Shown here: positions 52,601-62,700 of the stretch, in pieces | How positions within the stretch are numbered: the first letter of the stretch is position 1 | How the letters are laid out: each line of letters starts with the position of its first letter | From: M3007 sp964481485 | GTDB taxonomy: Bacteria; Bacteroidota; Bacteroidia; Chitinophagales; Saprospiraceae | Direction of reading: 5' to 3' | DNA length: 64,000 nucleotides | Assembly: GCA_964481485.1 (NCBI GenBank) | Contig: CAYZVM010000002.1 | Location: 1-64,000 of the forward strand | Notes under the pieces: generated by a model | What the model saw: the letters and a program-made list of their open reading frames with translations, nothing else | Database searches by the model: none | What the model was told of the DNA's origin: nothing | Position numbers and translations under genes: made by a program

Positions 52601-55600
52601 TTCTGAGATGTGTTCTTCTACCCAGGTTGATGGTTTGTAATCGTTTTTAAAACTAAATCCGGTGTCCTGTAATTGCGTTTCTCTGCTCATCAGTGCAGGG
52701 ATACCTTGGGTTGGATTATAAACCTTTCGGATGAAATCGCAAACGAGAGGGTGGTAATGATTTTTGAAGTGAAATCCTCTTTTATTAAATAAGCGAACAG
52801 ACCATAGCCCCAATTCGTGGGAATACACCTGACGAATGTACTTAGCCAGCAAGTCCTTCAATTCTTGTTCTGTAGTTAAAGTATTGCTTGGTTTATCAAA
52901 ATAGTCAATAACCAACTGTTCAATTTTGTTCCTTTCAATTGTTGAAATGATCCGACTTACTTCCTGTGGAATATGACTCTCAATCATATCCAGAATTTTG
53001 TTAAAAATTGCTTTAATTTCTGGATAGCGCACCTTGTCTTTCTCAATTAAAGCCTTTAGCGCTTGCTCGCTTCGATTAAATTTAAAGTCAAGCACGGGAA
53101 GCGCCAAAAAAGTTCTGTATAGGTCGGCATAAAAATGCGGTAGCCATGTGCCGCTGGCAACCGAAGTTATATTGCCAGGACGTGGCTGGCCTTTGGATGG
53201 AGGATACAAAAGCCACTTGTCGAAATGCGAGAGATGCCAGGCAAAGTGCGCTTTAAATTTACCGGGAGTTTTTTGTAGCAATAAGGTCGGATGGCTTGCG
53301 CTGTCTTCAACCTGACGGGCTAAAAGGGAATACCAATCAATTTTAGTGTTTTCATCCTCGACATAATTATGAAATTCCAATTTGCTTCGATCTGGCTTTA
53401 GCGCATGCTCAAACGTTCCCGTCAGAGGCGATTTCAATTTTATCGGTATGCCATCACAACCAAACAACTCGAAAGCGCCATCAAGTTCAGCTTTAGTAAC
53501 ATTATCAATACCAATACTGGATCCGGTAAATTTTATTGCAAACCTGCCATCAATCTGGGTTCGATCAATTGGAAAAAATTGGTATTTACATTTAATGATT
53601 TCTCCCGTATATGAACCAGACTCAAAATAATCCTTCGACAATTTTTTTGGCAGCCACCTGCCATTCCTAAACTCACTTACAGCCAAGCGCAACTGCAACT
53701 TCTTTTGGGGTTCTTCAGGCTTAGATTTTTCCCCTGCTTTAGGAACGGCAATCGGCTTATTGTTTGCTGCTTCATCCGGCACTTCCCTGAAATCTGGCCA
53801 GAAAATCAATAACCTTTTATTTATCACGACCGGTATCAAATAATCACCCGTGATATCCACCTCCACCTTTTGCCAGGGCGTCCACGAGCGGTAATCAAAC
53901 TTGCGGTAATAGTAAATATGCGGTTCTGCGTTTCGCGTGCGGCCGAAAACGTGCATTATCGTCAGGTCGCCGTCATCTTCATGGTAGAATCCGACAATCT
54001 CCAGTTGTGCCACGTCATTCAGTTTATCCAGATAGTTCAGTAGTGCTTTTTCCACATTTTCCTGGTTGACTTCATTTTGTAGCAGCTCATTTTCCAAATC
54101 CTGGAAGAAAGAAGATTTGTCTGGGCGCAACTCTGGTTCTATCCAGTTTTCCGGATACAGGAATACTTTTCGATTAGCTTCCCATACCCGGTATTTGCGC
54201 ATCCACTTCCACCAGCGCCAAGCGCTGTCGGCATCGTCGCCATCGGATTGGACAATTACTCCAGGCTCTAAACCCATAAAACAACGCTGTACAAACAATT
54301 GGACCGACCCTGCGCCCTGTACCAACCTCGACGAAAGCGCACAGGAACTCATTTCTACATCCAGCAGATAATGGGCATACAGGTCATTGGTATTGTCCCA
54401 TTTTTCGGAAGGTGCGTCCTGTGGAGGCTTTTGCGCCAGCAGGTAAGCCACTAGCGCGTCGCGCTTGCGTTCGCGTAAAACATCCTGGATTTCCTTGCCA
54501 ATCTCCAGCCAGTTGTCTGGGCCAAACTTTGACCGCAAAAGTTGTTTTAGCGCAATAGCCTCATCAGGTCCCATCCCCGCCCCGGCAAAGGCTTTGACAC
54601 TTTCTGTCCCGGCATTCAATTTACCTAAAAACCCTAATGCATTAAAAAGACGTTCCCAACTGCTTACCGACAAATAATCATCCGGATAATTCAGATTGGA
54701 ATCTTTTATCCACTTCTCTATATCAGTGGCCCGGTATTCTGTCAGCAATGCAACATCCGAAGCCAGCTCCGCCACTGAAGTGTAGGCTTTTCGATGTAAT
54801 TTCTCCATCACATCGAACAACGAAAGGGATGCTGATATGCAGCTGTTGTCTAATTGAATCAACAGTTCAGTTTGGGCAAACTGTTTGATAACTGGTACAG
54901 TTGATACATGACCCGTTGCCAAAGATGGTAAATTCATCATTTCGGTCCCCTCCGCATATTGGAGGAGCCAATCTAATTTCTCAGCATCCAGTTTCCATTT
55001 GTTGAGCAGCAACCCAACGCGGTGCAACCAATAATAAGCTTCAAACGTAGTCTCATGATTAACGCCGCCAATTCCTCCTGTTGTTTTCGAGAATTCTTTG
55101 ATCAGGTACTCCTGAATGGAGGCTGTCCCCACGATGAGCGGTTGTGCAATTAATCGTTTAATCATCAATGGAGCAACGCCAAAATGCTCGCTCCCTTGCT
55201 GCACTATTTCGCTTGTGCTAAGCGTCTCTTGCAAGTACACTAATAGCTTCCGGATCGCCATTGCCAAGTGCATTTCCGGGAATTCATCGTCATTTTTTCC
55301 TGTATCTTTTGTAAAATCCAAATCAGCATCTAATATCCATATCCGGTCGGTTGCAAAGACGCCGATCTTGGGCAAGGTAAACAAGCTGTTGACGGCATTG
55401 AGGTAGGCTGGATCAGCGGACAATGTTTCCAAGGCTTCTTTTTCCGTCAGGGTGGGAATTCCCTTAAACTCCAATCTGCATGTTTCGGGGTCAAATGCTA
55501 TTTTTGAAGAAAGGCCCGGATCCAGTTGGCTCCTGAAATCTACTGAATCAGGTAAATGTTGCAGTGGCGCTGAGAAAGTTGGATCAAAAAACTTGAGCGT

Positions 55601-58600
55601 AAGCCGGGGACGCCAATATAAATCCTCGATGGCGTCCTGATATGTCTTAAGTCCCGTTACATCCGATAAGGAGGCATCAGTAAGCAAAATTGCCTTTTCG
55701 GCATCTGTCATCCAGCCGGTGAACCGGATACTTTCCGAAGGGCGGTGATAAAGAATGCCAATTTTGTTGTCGTGGGTAATTAAATCCGGGAAACGCTCAA
55801 ATATCGCAGGCAATCCCGGCACTTTTGTCTCGGTTGAAGCGGTGTTCTGTAAGATGGCCAATGCATATTGGATTGTAGCATCATTCCACCCCAGCCGTTG
55901 CAACAGGGCAATCAACAAATTTTGCATGGCAGCAGTGTCCGACAAGGGAGAGGCCTGCAGAAAATCAAATGCAGCCGGATCGTTTTCCCATGCGATTTGC
56001 CCCAAAGACTTTCTCAGGGAGAGTAAAAACCGAATGATTTCCGATTCCTTAGGAGCTGCCTTGGCTGTCAGATTGGTTGTAAGAATATAACTCAGCTCGT
56101 CAAGTGAAAACGGGGATTTCTGTAGTTGAATAGCCTTTTCAATAAATTTCAACGCTGCTTCAGGATTTTCAAAACAAGGATCGTCCGAAGCGTTTTTAAT
56201 GTTCTCGTTGAGCAGATTTAATAATGTCGTCCAGTCTTCAATTTTGATTTTCAATGACTTAATCAGCAAGGAGTGCCGGTATAGGAAGGAAATATTCTTT
56301 AAAGTCAGCTCTTCTGTAATACAGGCTGTTCCGTTAGTATCGGATAAATGTCGCAACAAATCGAGCGCTGCTTCATTTAGGTGTAGCGCTGCCTGAAGGG
56401 CAGGCTTATGGTTCGTCAGCTTCTCACTGCTGTCGGACACATCCACCTTTGCTGTCTCAAACGCCAGATCAAGCGGATGAATCAGTTTTTTATTGAGGAA
56501 AAGACTTTGGTATAGCGCATCTGCACGTTTTTGATGCGCCTGTACAAACCGGAGTCTCGTGTTCATATCGCCAAATAAACTGCAAACCTGCTCAACCGAA
56601 GCCTTGCCCAGTTTTTTTTGTAATTCGGCGAAGTACATCAACTGAACCAGAAAAGCCCGGTCAATTTTATTTTTCCCGAATGTCCGGATGGCCAGATCAA
56701 GTTCCCACATTTCCCAGCTGAGTTTCTTCCAGAGACGCAAAAAGCGGTGTATCCGGTCGAGTGCTGGGGCATCTAAGTGACTGATAATTTTCTGGTCTGC
56801 ATCGCAGGTAGCATTGAGGTGAGTAATAACGAGTGTGCCATCGGGGTTGATAAACGGCAGATTCAGTAATGCCAGCAATTGGTTGTATTCCAGGCCGGTT
56901 TTTCGGAGGAAAGTATTCACGTTTTTCACATTCGCCAACATTTCTGTATTGTTGACTTCGCCCCAATACAGGTGTTGCTGGGCTATAGATTCATCCAGCA
57001 TGATGCGTTTTTCATCTGTGGAAGCCTTTGGATCGGTGGAAATGCCAAAATAAACTGCGGCGATATCCGATGCTTCAGGTTGACCCAACGAAGGCTTCCC
57101 TTTGAATAGCTGCATCAATTCCCAGCGATTCAAACCTGCCTTTTGGAAGCCTGCTTTCACCTCTTCCCCAAACAGGTCAAAGGGCAGTGCCATTGGATAG
57201 GTTGCCGACCGCAGTTTTCTATAAGCAGCCGGGTTTACGTATTCCGGGAAAGCCCGCAGTTCTTCGGCGCTGTTTTTGGTATTGCGGAGAACCTCGGCGA
57301 AGTAATTGGCCGTGATTTTTTTCCGGAGCAGATAGGTACATTTGTCACCGTGCAAGATCCATAGGCCAGTTTCACCAACCGGTGCAAGATGGCTATTTTC
57401 ACCAGCATCGAGATGCGCTTGTTTAAATGCCTGAAGCACTGCCTGTTTCGCCGCATCTTCATTTGTGGCATCGATCGCAGTTAATCCTGGCAATTCTACC
57501 GTGTCATCCCCATTGGCTATTGCGGCTTCCAACACTTCGCATACGACATCTATGTAAGTAAGCATCGTATGGGCATTTTCACAATTCAGTTCCAGGTAAC
57601 CCAGGTCTGGCCGGCGTTGGAACAGGATGTCTTTTACGGTAAGGTCCGGGTTTTTGGACTTTCGACCCTGTAAGAACAACAGCAGATCGGCATAATACGC
57701 GGCAGGACTATATACCGAACGGCATTTTTCACAAGCACATATATCTCCTGCGTTAAAGAGATTGTCCCAATTTGGGAACTGTCGAACGGCCTCGTTACCG
57801 TTTCTCAGTGCCGCGACGAAGCCGGCATCTTCCATGGACCGCAATTCGGTAACCAGGGTCACCGCTGCCGCGTGGGTGGCGGCGGCTTTGTTCCATGTTT
57901 TCCGGGCTTGCTCTTTCGTGAATCCGGTTTTCTCTCCGTAATGGCGTACAAATTCGGTTTCGCCCATTTGGTAAATCTTCCGGGCGGAGTGCATTTTATC
58001 TTTAAGTAAGGTGTTGCAGGCATCAAAACCCGGTGCGAGTTTGAAAACCCGTTGCAGGGCTTTTACTTCCAGCCGGAATTTTTCATCTTTTTGCAGCAGT
58101 TCATCCTGTGTTGCCAGTTCATCAATGGATGTATTGAGCAGTTCAAATGAAGGTTGCCTGTTAATTAAATCTTTGATCTGGCTGCCGTATTTCAGCGCGG
58201 TGCTTTCGCCGGACTCGATAGCCCGTTCCAGATTGCCGGAAAATGCCACCGTCGGATACGCATCCCGGAATTGTTGTGCCAACATTTTTCCATAAATGGC
58301 CGCAGATGTTTCTTTCTGCCCAACAGAATCGGGAAAATGGAGCGGGTCTTTCAGAACGCCTTCCTGTATCCCTGCAGATACCATCCCAATCCACTCATCG
58401 TCCGTGCGTTTGGCCAATAGCGGTATGTTCTGCGGTTTCCGCACCTTGAACGCCTCCTTGATGGATTTGACCAAAGCAAAGTCGCCACGGGCAAATTCGT
58501 TTAGTTGATAGGATACCTGAAGATCGGCTATTTCTGCGTCTTCGAAATTCCCGCTTTTTTTGAGGTCTGCAATGAATTCTGAATTAAAAACACCATGTTT

Positions 58601-59746
58601 TTGGAATACAGTGGCAAATTCCTCCTTCTTGCCTTTCGATTGTATGCCGGCTTCCTCCAATGCTGCATGGGCGAATGTATTGCCCCCGGCTTCTTGTTCA
58701 GCAGTGTATTTCTTAAACGCCTTTAGCCAGATGGCGACTGTTTCTTCGGACGGTGTTCCGATGGCGTTCTGCTGAAAAGCGGTCTGCAACGCTTTTTGTA
58801 CGGTGGCTTGGTCGAGTGTAGCCAGGGCGCGTTTAATACTTGCTCTTTGCGATTCCAGGCTGGTGCTTTCCTCCGGATAGAAAGAAATACCCAACACAGA
58901 ATACCAAAAATGCGCATGAATTTTGCTCTCCTCTTCAAAGTGATGCGCCTGTATGAAACGTGTAATTTGGCTTTTACTGAATCCGGTCTCCCCGCACAGG
59001 AACGATACGTCCCGGTGTCTCTCGTTCTCTTCCAACTGCTCCACCGTCAATTCACCCAACAGCGGCGCGATCGCCAATTCAATCCGGTCGTATTCCGGCG
59101 CCGGACGCAGGGTTTCGCCGGCGACCGTGAGGTCTATCGTCGCCTGAGCAGGCGCATTAAAGAGAATATCCGATTGGGCGGCGGTTTGTCCATCGGGTGT
59201 ATGTGCGGTGACGCGCAAGTCGGCACGTCCTCGTTCTGCCCGCAGCGTCTGCCGGGAGGAATACGAGATGGAATAGGCGCCTGTTTTGTCTGTGTATGCT
59301 TCGCCTAAGGATTGTTCCCGACGCAAATCAACATCCACTGCCCGCACCGGGAAACGAACCGCCGCCTGACCGTCGGGAAAAGTGATTTTGCCCTGTACGA
59401 CGCACTTCTCCTCCGGTGTCTCTGCCACCGCATAATCCACCTGCACATCAATCGTCGCATTTGTCCCGGCATTCTGGTGCAGTTCTGACTGCCCCAGCAT
59501 GTTAACCGACGGATCATAAACGCGGACCACAATATCCGCCCCCCCGCTCTCCTTAGGCAGGCGGAAATCGGCATCGGTGTAGCGGATGGTGTAGCGACCC
59601 TCGGCGTCTGTCTGGGCGGGTTGCCCCAGCACGTTTTCCGGCGTGTGCGGATCAAGGTCGGTTGCCCGGACGGTGAGGTTGGCGAGGGGTGTGCCGGAGC
59701 GGTTGGTGATGCGGCCGGAGATGGTATATGTTTTTTGCTTTGCCAT
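49682..59746 (-). CDS. TcA-like pore-forming subunit of a Tc (ABC) toxin
   Basis: 3354 aa, longer than typical TcA (~2500). N-terminus: two transthyretin/carboxypeptidase-regulatory-like beta domains (residues ~5-105 and ~113-212), an unusual addition. TcA shell signatures include CACEKCRSVYSPAAYYADLLLFLQGRK (~667-690). The neuraminidase-like and receptor-binding part spans ~2000-2500. The channel and TcB-binding C-terminal part shows YTNQQLYQWMIGQVSQLYFQ, YDLAKRAERSYRFELG and LDYPGHYFRRLKSVSISLPCITGPYT (~2980-3130). TcA pentamers bind cells, undergo a pH-triggered change and inject the toxic tip carried by TcB/TcC. The gene lies 22 bp downstream of the TcB/TcC fusion gene, in one operon. No signal peptide is seen, as in other Tc toxins. 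Confidence 0.93.
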   Translation of the reverse strand: MAKQKTYTISGRITNRSGTPLANLTVRATDLDPHTPENVLGQPAQTDAEGRYTIRYTDADFRLPKESGGADIVVRVYDPSVNMLGQSELHQNAGTNATIDVQVDYAVAETPEEKCVVQGKITFPDGQAAVRFPVRAVDVDLRREQSLGEAYTDKTGAYSISYSSRQTLRAERGRADLRVTAHTPDGQTAAQSDILFNAPAQATIDLTVAGETLRPAPEYDRIELAIAPLLGELTVEQLEENERHRDVSFLCGETGFSKSQITRFIQAHHFEEESKIHAHFWYSVLGISFYPEESTSLESQRASIKRALATLDQATVQKALQTAFQQNAIGTPSEETVAIWLKAFKKYTAEQEAGGNTFAHAALEEAGIQSKGKKEEFATVFQKHGVFNSEFIADLKKSGNFEDAEIADLQVSYQLNEFARGDFALVKSIKEAFKVRKPQNIPLLAKRTDDEWIGMVSAGIQEGVLKDPLHFPDSVGQKETSAAIYGKMLAQQFRDAYPTVAFSGNLERAIESGESTALKYGSQIKDLINRQPSFELLNTSIDELATQDELLQKDEKFRLEVKALQRVFKLAPGFDACNTLLKDKMHSARKIYQMGETEFVRHYGEKTGFTKEQARKTWNKAAATHAAAVTLVTELRSMEDAGFVAALRNGNEAVRQFPNWDNLFNAGDICACEKCRSVYSPAAYYADLLLFLQGRKSKNPDLTVKDILFQRRPDLGYLELNCENAHTMLTYIDVVCEVLEAAIANGDDTVELPGLTAIDATNEDAAKQAVLQAFKQAHLDAGENSHLAPVGETGLWILHGDKCTYLLRKKITANYFAEVLRNTKNSAEELRAFPEYVNPAAYRKLRSATYPMALPFDLFGEEVKAGFQKAGLNRWELMQLFKGKPSLGQPEASDIAAVYFGISTDPKASTDEKRIMLDESIAQQHLYWGEVNNTEMLANVKNVNTFLRKTGLEYNQLLALLNLPFINPDGTLVITHLNATCDADQKIISHLDAPALDRIHRFLRLWKKLSWEMWELDLAIRTFGKNKIDRAFLVQLMYFAELQKKLGKASVEQVCSLFGDMNTRLRFVQAHQKRADALYQSLFLNKKLIHPLDLAFETAKVDVSDSSEKLTNHKPALQAALHLNEAALDLLRHLSDTNGTACITEELTLKNISFLYRHSLLIKSLKIKIEDWTTLLNLLNENIKNASDDPCFENPEAALKFIEKAIQLQKSPFSLDELSYILTTNLTAKAAPKESEIIRFLLSLRKSLGQIAWENDPAAFDFLQASPLSDTAAMQNLLIALLQRLGWNDATIQYALAILQNTASTETKVPGLPAIFERFPDLITHDNKIGILYHRPSESIRFTGWMTDAEKAILLTDASLSDVTGLKTYQDAIEDLYWRPRLTLKFFDPTFSAPLQHLPDSVDFRSQLDPGLSSKIAFDPETCRLEFKGIPTLTEKEALETLSADPAYLNAVNSLFTLPKIGVFATDRIWILDADLDFTKDTGKNDDEFPEMHLAMAIRKLLVYLQETLSTSEIVQQGSEHFGVAPLMIKRLIAQPLIVGTASIQEYLIKEFSKTTGGIGGVNHETTFEAYYWLHRVGLLLNKWKLDAEKLDWLLQYAEGTEMMNLPSLATGHVSTVPVIKQFAQTELLIQLDNSCISASLSLFDVMEKLHRKAYTSVAELASDVALLTEYRATDIEKWIKDSNLNYPDDYLSVSSWERLFNALGFLGKLNAGTESVKAFAGAGMGPDEAIALKQLLRSKFGPDNWLEIGKEIQDVLRERKRDALVAYLLAQKPPQDAPSEKWDNTNDLYAHYLLDVEMSSCALSSRLVQGAGSVQLFVQRCFMGLEPGVIVQSDGDDADSAWRWWKWMRKYRVWEANRKVFLYPENWIEPELRPDKSSFFQDLENELLQNEVNQENVEKALLNYLDKLNDVAQLEIVGFYHEDDGDLTIMHVFGRTRNAEPHIYYYRKFDYRSWTPWQKVEVDITGDYLIPVVINKRLLIFWPDFREVPDEAANNKPIAVPKAGEKSKPEEPQKKLQLRLAVSEFRNGRWLPKKLSKDYFESGSYTGEIIKCKYQFFPIDRTQIDGRFAIKFTGSSIGIDNVTKAELDGAFELFGCDGIPIKLKSPLTGTFEHALKPDRSKLEFHNYVEDENTKIDWYSLLARQVEDSASHPTLLLQKTPGKFKAHFAWHLSHFDKWLLYPPSKGQPRPGNITSVASGTWLPHFYADLYRTFLALPVLDFKFNRSEQALKALIEKDKVRYPEIKAIFNKILDMIESHIPQEVSRIISTIERNKIEQLVIDYFDKPSNTLTTEQELKDLLAKYIRQVYSHELGLWSVRLFNKRGFHFKNHYHPLVCDFIRKVYNPTQGIPALMSRETQLQDTGFSFKNDYKPSTWVEEHISEKYYPKEIVDFDPDGAYAPYNWELFFHLPLMMGNSLSRNQRFEEAMNWYHYIFNPIGVEGALPNGDTASTPQKYWITKPFFLTTAGDYTQQRIDSILRMLTGDTTAEGFSTELKKGLEAQVQDWGYRPFEPHRIAQYRTVAYQKTVFMKYLDNLIAWGDNLFRQDSMESLNEATQLYILAAALLGPRPKQIPPQVKSRVYSFNELEERLDTFSNAIVQVENYIPDLQVGGEYGVESAPIPALYFCIPANDRLLSYWDTIADRLYKMRHCMNIEGVVRQLSLFEPEIEPGALVNAIAGGADISSALADMQAPLSYYRFNLLLQKANEVCNDLKALGGALLSTLEKKDAEELSLLRQNQELKLLEAIKLIRQLQVEEAGKNLDSLKKSKELVLIKKNYYESRVFMNAGEITASTLNSLSIAVHTIGTIADNLAGVLFLFPDFKIGGSGFGGSPHFTVSPPAGKKVAKSTGRGANGLYNVANILDKSAGLASTIASYQRRQEEWDFQKKLAEHEILQLEEQITAAEKREAIAKQEYANQELQIENSKAVMEYMMSKYTNQQLYQWMIGQVSQLYFQSYNLAYDLAKRAERSYRFELGIQDSSFIKFGYWDSLKKGLMAGEKLQYDLRRMESSYLEQNRRELELTKHISLALLNPLALIQLKETGKCFFNLPEELFDLDYPGHYFRRLKSVSISLPCITGPYTTISCTLRLIKNHIRAKTNIADGYEHNHEDGIWVDDDRFVQNNIPLKAIATSNAQNDDGMFNLDFRDERYLPFEGAGVISEWQIEMMADKDLRQFDYNTISDVILHLNYTAREDAGQFRENAIAHLRNVMLNAAENDGRPLYRLFSLRHEFTNQWHRFLYPDTEAGDNVLSIQVTKDQFPFFARGKTISIESIQVFGDLTGDGYNLTIESAGIVDADAVTVPEYGDLKCWSKNSLALSIDNNTLPWSLKLKQGNAGITPESIKEIFLLVKYKLGE

Positions 59747-59768
59747 GGCGAGTTAATATTTTGAAGTT

Positions 59769-62700
59769 TTATTTAATTCTTAAATTACCTAGATCTTCAG
59801 GCGGACGCAATAGAGGATTTCTAAAATCACCCTGTCTCATAGCATTCCCCATAATAATTTGCCTCTTCACTTCTTGCTCCCAAAGAGCTCTTGCTCTTTT
59901 GTCAAAGTCAAATCTTAATACTTGAATAATTCTTCTCCGGGCGTATTTTAAATTAGGATTATTAAAGACATCTAATCGCAAAGCGCCGTCAACAGATTCT
60001 TCTTCAGGTCTAGGAATATCATTCGGGCTAGTTGGTCTATTCCTAGCTCCCCATAAAGAAATTTTCCCATTTTGAATTAATACAAAAGATGCATGTTTTC
60101 CTGCAAAATCACCTTTGTCAGTGCCAGAAGCAGTGATTATTATATCTCCACTTTTTAGAGGTTTTTTCATCGGGAAATAAAAACCATATTGGATGGAATG
60201 CTTGTCTCCTCCTTCCATTTTATAATACCAATGTTCTCTCCTAATGTACCACCCTTCCCCCTGCAATCCATAAATCTCAGCTTCCCTATCTGATACATAA
60301 TCCAAAGTATCCACAGGCCCTTGTATCTTCCCTGTGCGAACATCTCTTATTTTAGACTTAAGTGGTGTATGTAACAATTCCTCAGGAGATGCATTCGTCC
60401 CTTTTCGAATGTCGTATATAATTTTATGATAAAATGGCGATCGAAGCTGGTGGGCACTTGGTGGATGTAATTTTCCTTCAAGGAAGGCTAATACATAATT
60501 TAGTGCTATTCCAAAACATGAATAGAAATCCTTTCTGTATATATAACTTTTTCCTTCTACTTCAACAATTTTCTTGATAGACTCCATAGAGATTCCCTCT
60601 CTTGAAAAAACCTGAACTTCAGGAATATCAATTCTTTTTCTGAGCGAAGTAGAGTAAGTCTGCATTCCGTTAATGTCTATAATTTTAATAGGGTTGCTGT
60701 AATTGAAGCGATATAGATTTAGTCCTTCTATTGCCCCAATTGGATCTTCACTCCCCCACCTCCCCAACCAAGCCAAATAATACCTCGCCCCATAATAATA
60801 CATCCCCGTCTCCGCGTCCCGCTCCTTGCCCGAGTATCGGTAGCGCTTCTCCCCCACTTCGGTGTCGGTGCGGCCGTAGCGGTAGGCGGAGGTGCCGTAG
60901 GGGTGGTATTCCTCGTAGGAGATGATCTGCGCCTGCTCATCCAGTTCCAGCACTGCAGAGCCGAGGTGGTTGCCGAACTGGTGGCGGGTGTTGAGGGGGG
61001 TATTATCAGTCGTGGTTTTTTCGAATATGGCGATGCGTTTGTCGCCGTCGCTCACGTGCAGGGTTTTGCGCTCTAAGGTGATCTGATCGCCTGAATAGAC
61101 CCGGTAGATTTCCACATTTCCGAGGTAGAGACGGACTTTTTCCGTGCCGTCGAGCAGTTTTATCACCTTGCGAATGCGCTGTTTTTCCGGGTCGTAGTCG
61201 TAGTAAGCGGTTCCGCCGCCTGTCAGGTTCACAGAGCGGATGTGGTCGTCGTAGTTCCAGACCAGGTCGCCTACGCCGGGAATTTTGGTCATGTTGCCAT
61301 GGTAGTCGTGGGTAAAGGGCTGAGGCAAACTGGAACCGGTAGTGATCTGGCTAAGGCGGTTGTTCATTCGGTCCGGTTCCAAATAACTATGCGTGTTGTA
61401 TGCATAATCCCGCGTCCAACTGCCGCCGTTGGCGATGTGGCGCATTTGGGTGATGTTGCCGGCATCGTCGTAGGCATAGCGCTGCCGGTAGTTGCGCACG
61501 GCGCTGGTGTTGGAGGCTGGCTGAGGTGTCGCAATGGGGATATCCACGTGATCGGTGGGTTGGTTGCCGTTTGCGATCTGTTCCCGACCCGTGGCATCTA
61601 TGAGTTGGTAGAGCGCATCGTAGGTATAATGCGCGACGGCGTCCACCATGCTGTTTTTGTAAAATTCGGTGTCCTGCGCCTGGTCTTCGATGGCCGTGAT
61701 GTTGCCCTCCGGGTCGTAGTAGTAGCGCAGGTCTTGCAGCGGGGCGCCGCCGTTGCGGGTCGTCAGCAGCCGGGTCAGCCGGAATGTTTGGGCGTCGTAG
61801 GTATAGCGGGTACGCGCGCCATTGCCGTGAACAATCTGGGTGCGCTGGCCCTTGGCGTCGTAGTCAATATTCTTTACTACGGGGCGGACATCGGGGGCAT
61901 CGCCTTCAAAGGCGACTTTCACCGTCACGCCGTCGAGCAGGTTGGCCTCGTTGTAGCGGTAGCGGATGGCGCTGCCGTCAGGAGTGTTGGTCTCGGTCAC
62001 GCGGCCAAGTGCATCGTATCGGGTGGAGGTGGTGAATATTTCCTGCTCCGGGCTTACGGATTCCGGGATGCTCCAATCGATATACGGTGCAGCGAATATG
62101 CTGCAAAGTTGCCGGCTTTGGGCCAGCAAATTTCCTTTAAAGTCATAGGACGAGTTCGTTACAGTGCCGACCTGATCCCGCGCCTGATAAACCTTGCCGC
62201 GCAGGTTGAATCGTTTGTCGTCGGGTAGGTCTTCGCCGTATTGGATCGTTTCGTTGACGATCGTTGTGCCGTCGTGGAATTGTATGCGCTCCAGAATAGG
62301 CCGGTGCAGGCGGTCGTATTCGGTAAAGAAAGTGGTGAACTTATGGTTTCCGGTTTGGGGATCTTTTTCTTCTTCCTCTTTCCAACCGATCAGCGGTTTA
62401 TCCAGTACATCCTCAAAGGTCCAGCGGGGGCCGCGGTCCATGTTTTCCTGGCAGCAGACGCCGCCGAGCATGTCGTAGTGGTAGCGCACTACGGTGTTAT
62501 AGCGGGCATCAACGACGGCGCGTTGGTTGCCTTCGATATCCAGTTCTACCTCGGTTTCGAGACAACGGTCTTCATAACCGCTTATCGCGCCGTTGTTGGC
62601 GAATTGCGGGATTTTGTTGTGCGCGATGGTGAAAAAGGCACGGCCCAGGCTATCCAGGTGGGCGATGGTGGGGGTATCGGCGTGGCCGCCGGCTTTTTCT

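Noticed and set aside
61242..62228. Plus-strand frame of 328 codons
   Set aside because: It is antisense to the Rhs-repeat gene and rich in Val/Gly/Ala, as expected for a shadow of G+C-rich YD repeats. No domain pattern of its own.
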